Made by a program: the position numbers and the translations under genes. A stretch of DNA of 64,000 bases from positions 15,004,001-15,068,000 of the forward strand of contig CM082577.2 in NCBI GenBank assembly GCA_040954595.2. Direction: 5' to 3'. Positions 61,453 through 64,000 of this stretch are shown in pieces. This DNA is from Balanoglossus misakiensis. Taxonomy: Eukaryota > Hemichordata. The notes beneath the pieces were generated by a model, which was not told the DNA's origin, made no database searches, and saw only the letters and a program-made list of their open reading frames with translations. Numbering within the stretch: position 1 is the stretch's first letter; each line of letters begins with the position of its first letter.

Positions 61453-61498
61453 CCAATGGCAAAATGAGAATTCTAAGTAACTTTACAGCGCATGCGCT
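61453..61498 (-). promoter_or_regulatory. CCAAT box and NRF1-type palindrome upstream of exon 1
   Basis: CCAATGG at 61453-61459 and AGCGCATGCGCT at 61487-61498 lie about 130-170 bp upstream of the ATG. GCGCATGCGC is the exact NRF1 consensus core. I see no TATA box in the right place, so a TATA-less promoter is plausible. Confidence 0.45.
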
Positions 61499-61847
61499 GT
61501 TTTAATCATCAAGACTTTTCTCCAAATCCATGCACCGCTAAGATCTATCCGTGATTTTAAAGTCAAACGCAATGTACAAACCGATAACAATAAACGTAAG
61601 GTTTCCAATTTTTGTGAAATTTCAGCAGGACTGTATTTGAACTCCGGAAACATCAATTCACTAACGTTTGAACGGCGTTCACGGCAAAGAAATCCTTAAT
61701 TTCCTCTGCGAGTCTTGCGTTTTCACTCTCATGAATATGAATGCAAATTTTCACCTTATCAAAATTTATCACTGTTTCTCAAAAATTGAAAGCTCTTTAA
61801 AAACACGTACATCAACACGACTTCAATGAATTCAGAGACAGACGCTC

Positions 61848-61896
61848 GTTGCCAGGGAGACGTATAGAGTGCTCGCTGAATCGCATTATGACGTCA
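61848..61896 (-). promoter_or_regulatory. X-box-like site and CRE about 0.5 kb upstream of exon 1
   Basis: GTTGCCAGGGAGAC (61848-61861) matches the RFX X-box pattern with one deviation in the central dinucleotide. TGACGTCA (61889-61896) is a perfect CRE. RFX factors drive ciliary genes in animals, which would suit a polycystin-type gene. Confidence 0.35.
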
Positions 61897-61899
61897 TAT

Positions 61900-64000
61900 C
61901 GTTTGGTATGGATGAAAACTATTCGGGAGAAAACATTTTAATTTGCGTGAAAATAGACATGTACTAAATTATCGGCGTATCACGTGATAAACATGTAGTT
62001 GTTGGTGGTAGGAGGGGTTATAACCATTATTTTTTTCTAAAGAAAGATGCATTTATTGCTTTTCGTTTTTCAACATGCGACATTTGATTCGAGCGATGTT
62101 CTTTTTGTCCCAAGCTCCTTGAGTTAAAATGGACGATTTTGAAACCATTATCGTTATCTGTGAAAAACGAGAAACCAACTTTGCTAATATTAGACTAAAG
62201 AAGTGACTGAGTCTAAACTGACAAAATTTAAAAAGGCAGCCCACTTTGGCATGTGTTGTCTCTAAACCTTGAGGTTTCAGTTAGGTTTGTGAGTTCTTGC
62301 GTTATGTCTATATTTCACATAAACAATTGCGTGTATTAATTAGTAGATATATGAAAAAAATCGTTAAACAGACACTTGAGCTTGGAGACCAATGCGATAC
62401 TTATGAAACCTCCGCGTTTTGTCTTATGCTTACCGTTTGTATGCGGAGTTTTAAATTCACGAAAGAAAGGAAAGTCAGAAGACTGTCGCACAGTCATTTA
62501 GGAAACATTAAACGCGGCACTTTTTGAAAACAAAATGATTCATTTTATACAGCATTGACATCGGCCAATATAATTGAACTTGTTAGAAACAATTGTCAAT
62601 TCCATGCATCAACAAGTTACCCAATCCATTCACTCATCCAATTTGTCGTAAAATTAATCGAACAAGTATTGTTCAATATCATTTCAGCTATACCTAATAA
62701 GGTAAAAGTACAAATGACGCTCCAATTGGTGCCGTGCCCTTTAGAAGCAGGTGTCTTTGTTCTGAAAGGGAAAACGCTGTGTTCTTGTTGCTACCGTGAC
62801 GTGGTGTATATTCACTGTCGCAAAGAGCAATGTCACTTGCTAGCTGACTACTTTCCGGCAGTGTTTGTTTCCTGTTAAGTTCGTGCAAGTGGTTTTATGA
62901 CCGATAATCACTTTTTCGAAATTTAAGACAAGAATCCCGAAAATTACTTTAATGAAGGAAGGAAGGAATTAACGTGGCATTTTCGTCTTTTCAGGGCGTT
63001 TCATGACGGGAAACTGAAATCCCTTTCCCTAATAACCGTGGAAAATCAATTTAGCATAGAGACAGAAACGCGGTGGTTCTTCTTTTTAAATAAAAAAAGA
63101 CTAGCATGCATTGCTCCGTGATAATTATTATCCGGAATACTGTGATAGGTAATAACACGTTCTTAGCACCTTATAGCTGCTAACATTTTCATCAGCGTAT
63201 ACCACACGACAGAAATGTTTGCGTTCAACTCTTAATGTATAATTTTGCGACTAATTTTCAAGTCACGAGAATCTGACCATGTTTCGCAAATGTATTTCAT
63301 GAATGTGTTAACGTCGAAGACGTCGAGATATTTCCATGGTAATTGTTAAGACTGAGTGGTCAATGTTTGTTTTGGCAGTCCGCGTGCACTGTGAGTGCAG
63401 TGATTCAAACGTGTTTACAAACATGTTATATACGATCGTTTAATAACTTTAAATAAACAGCTCATAATTATCATGTAGTTGCGTAATTTTCACATTTATA
63501 TCCGATGGTAATTCGTTGTTCAGGTCTGATTGGTAATCGGCCTTGATGGATGTACTCAGCCATAATCTTCAGTTGAGTTGACTGGTAAACCTTCGACACC
63601 CATACCTGATTTTGTTGATACCGATGTAGGTTGTCAGGATGCAGAACCAATCGCTGGTCTCCACACAGTTCATGGCGAGCTCCACAATCACAACGCCAAC
63701 CAAAACAAAGATGAGAATATTTACCAGTTATGCCAGCATCTCCAAGAACCTTTGAAATGAAAAAAAACACGTCAGTTTAAACTCGCATTCGGAAATGTGC
63801 GCTCAGTAGTCGGGAATGATCCTTGTTGATTGCCAACCCAGGGAGGACGGGAATCTCGGGAAAAGAGGAATTTTTTTTATCGTCACCGTCCGTGAAAACA
63901 AGGGGAAAGATAACTTTTTCGAAAACACTGGCCGATGGCTGCGAGAGTCTGTCGGGTAATCAAAGCTCGAGAAATTATCTCCCTCTGTTATACAGGTGGT
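61900..64000. other. 5' flank of the gene, no confirmed gene
   Basis: No gene is confirmed. Overlapping ORFs at 62297-62888 lack pattern. A splice-site-bounded segment at 63606-63749 (minus) is discussed in the findings. Confidence 0.4.

Overview
The window looks like genomic DNA from a non-vertebrate animal, most likely a marine invertebrate deuterostome (hemichordate or lancelet type). This rests on AT-rich, intron-rich sequence, GT-AG splice sites, many short TIR elements and satellites, and a polycystin-1/REJ-family gene. The species cannot be named from sequence alone.

The only convincing protein gene is on the minus strand and runs off the left edge. Its exons are 7830-8459 (LamG-like), 5634-6344 (second LamG-like), 2039-5111 (WSC domain, seven PKD repeats, start of the REJ module), 1081-1256 (REJ) and 265-478 (REJ). 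Every internal junction is GT-AG and the phases agree (1,1,1,2,1). A signal-peptide exon at 61242-61326 ends in phase 1, exactly what the first LamG exon needs. I infer that it is exon 1 and that a 52.8-kb intron (8460-61241) fills most of the window. Upstream of it lie an NRF1-type palindrome, a CCAAT box, an RFX X-box-like site and a CRE.

The putative giant intron holds the rest, mostly on the plus strand or strandless. From left to right: a TIR element (9669-10421); five related exon-like modules (11305-18552), each with a TACTAAC-type branch point about 24 nt before the acceptor and a GTAAGC donor; two adjacent foldbacks (18771-19081); a degenerate satellite field (about 14800-25700) with a 255-bp TTAA element and a retrotransposon RT relic; minisatellites and an exon-like duplicated segment (26350-27803); a 187-bp satellite of about 33 copies (28973-37569), broken by two DNA elements with clean target duplications; a largely unique stretch (37570-48487); a 4.2-kb CACTG-ended element with subterminal motif arrays (48488-52700); a candidate extra exon (52803-53015); and further TA- and TTAA-flanked elements (56328-57870, 58510-59244).

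The best leads are the LamG-LamG-WSC-PKD7-REJ architecture with its distant signal exon, the array of duplicated splice-competent mini-exons on the opposite strand, and two non-autonomous elements whose subterminal regions are packed with short motifs in both orientations. I found no complete transposase, rRNA, complete tRNA or CRISPR array.
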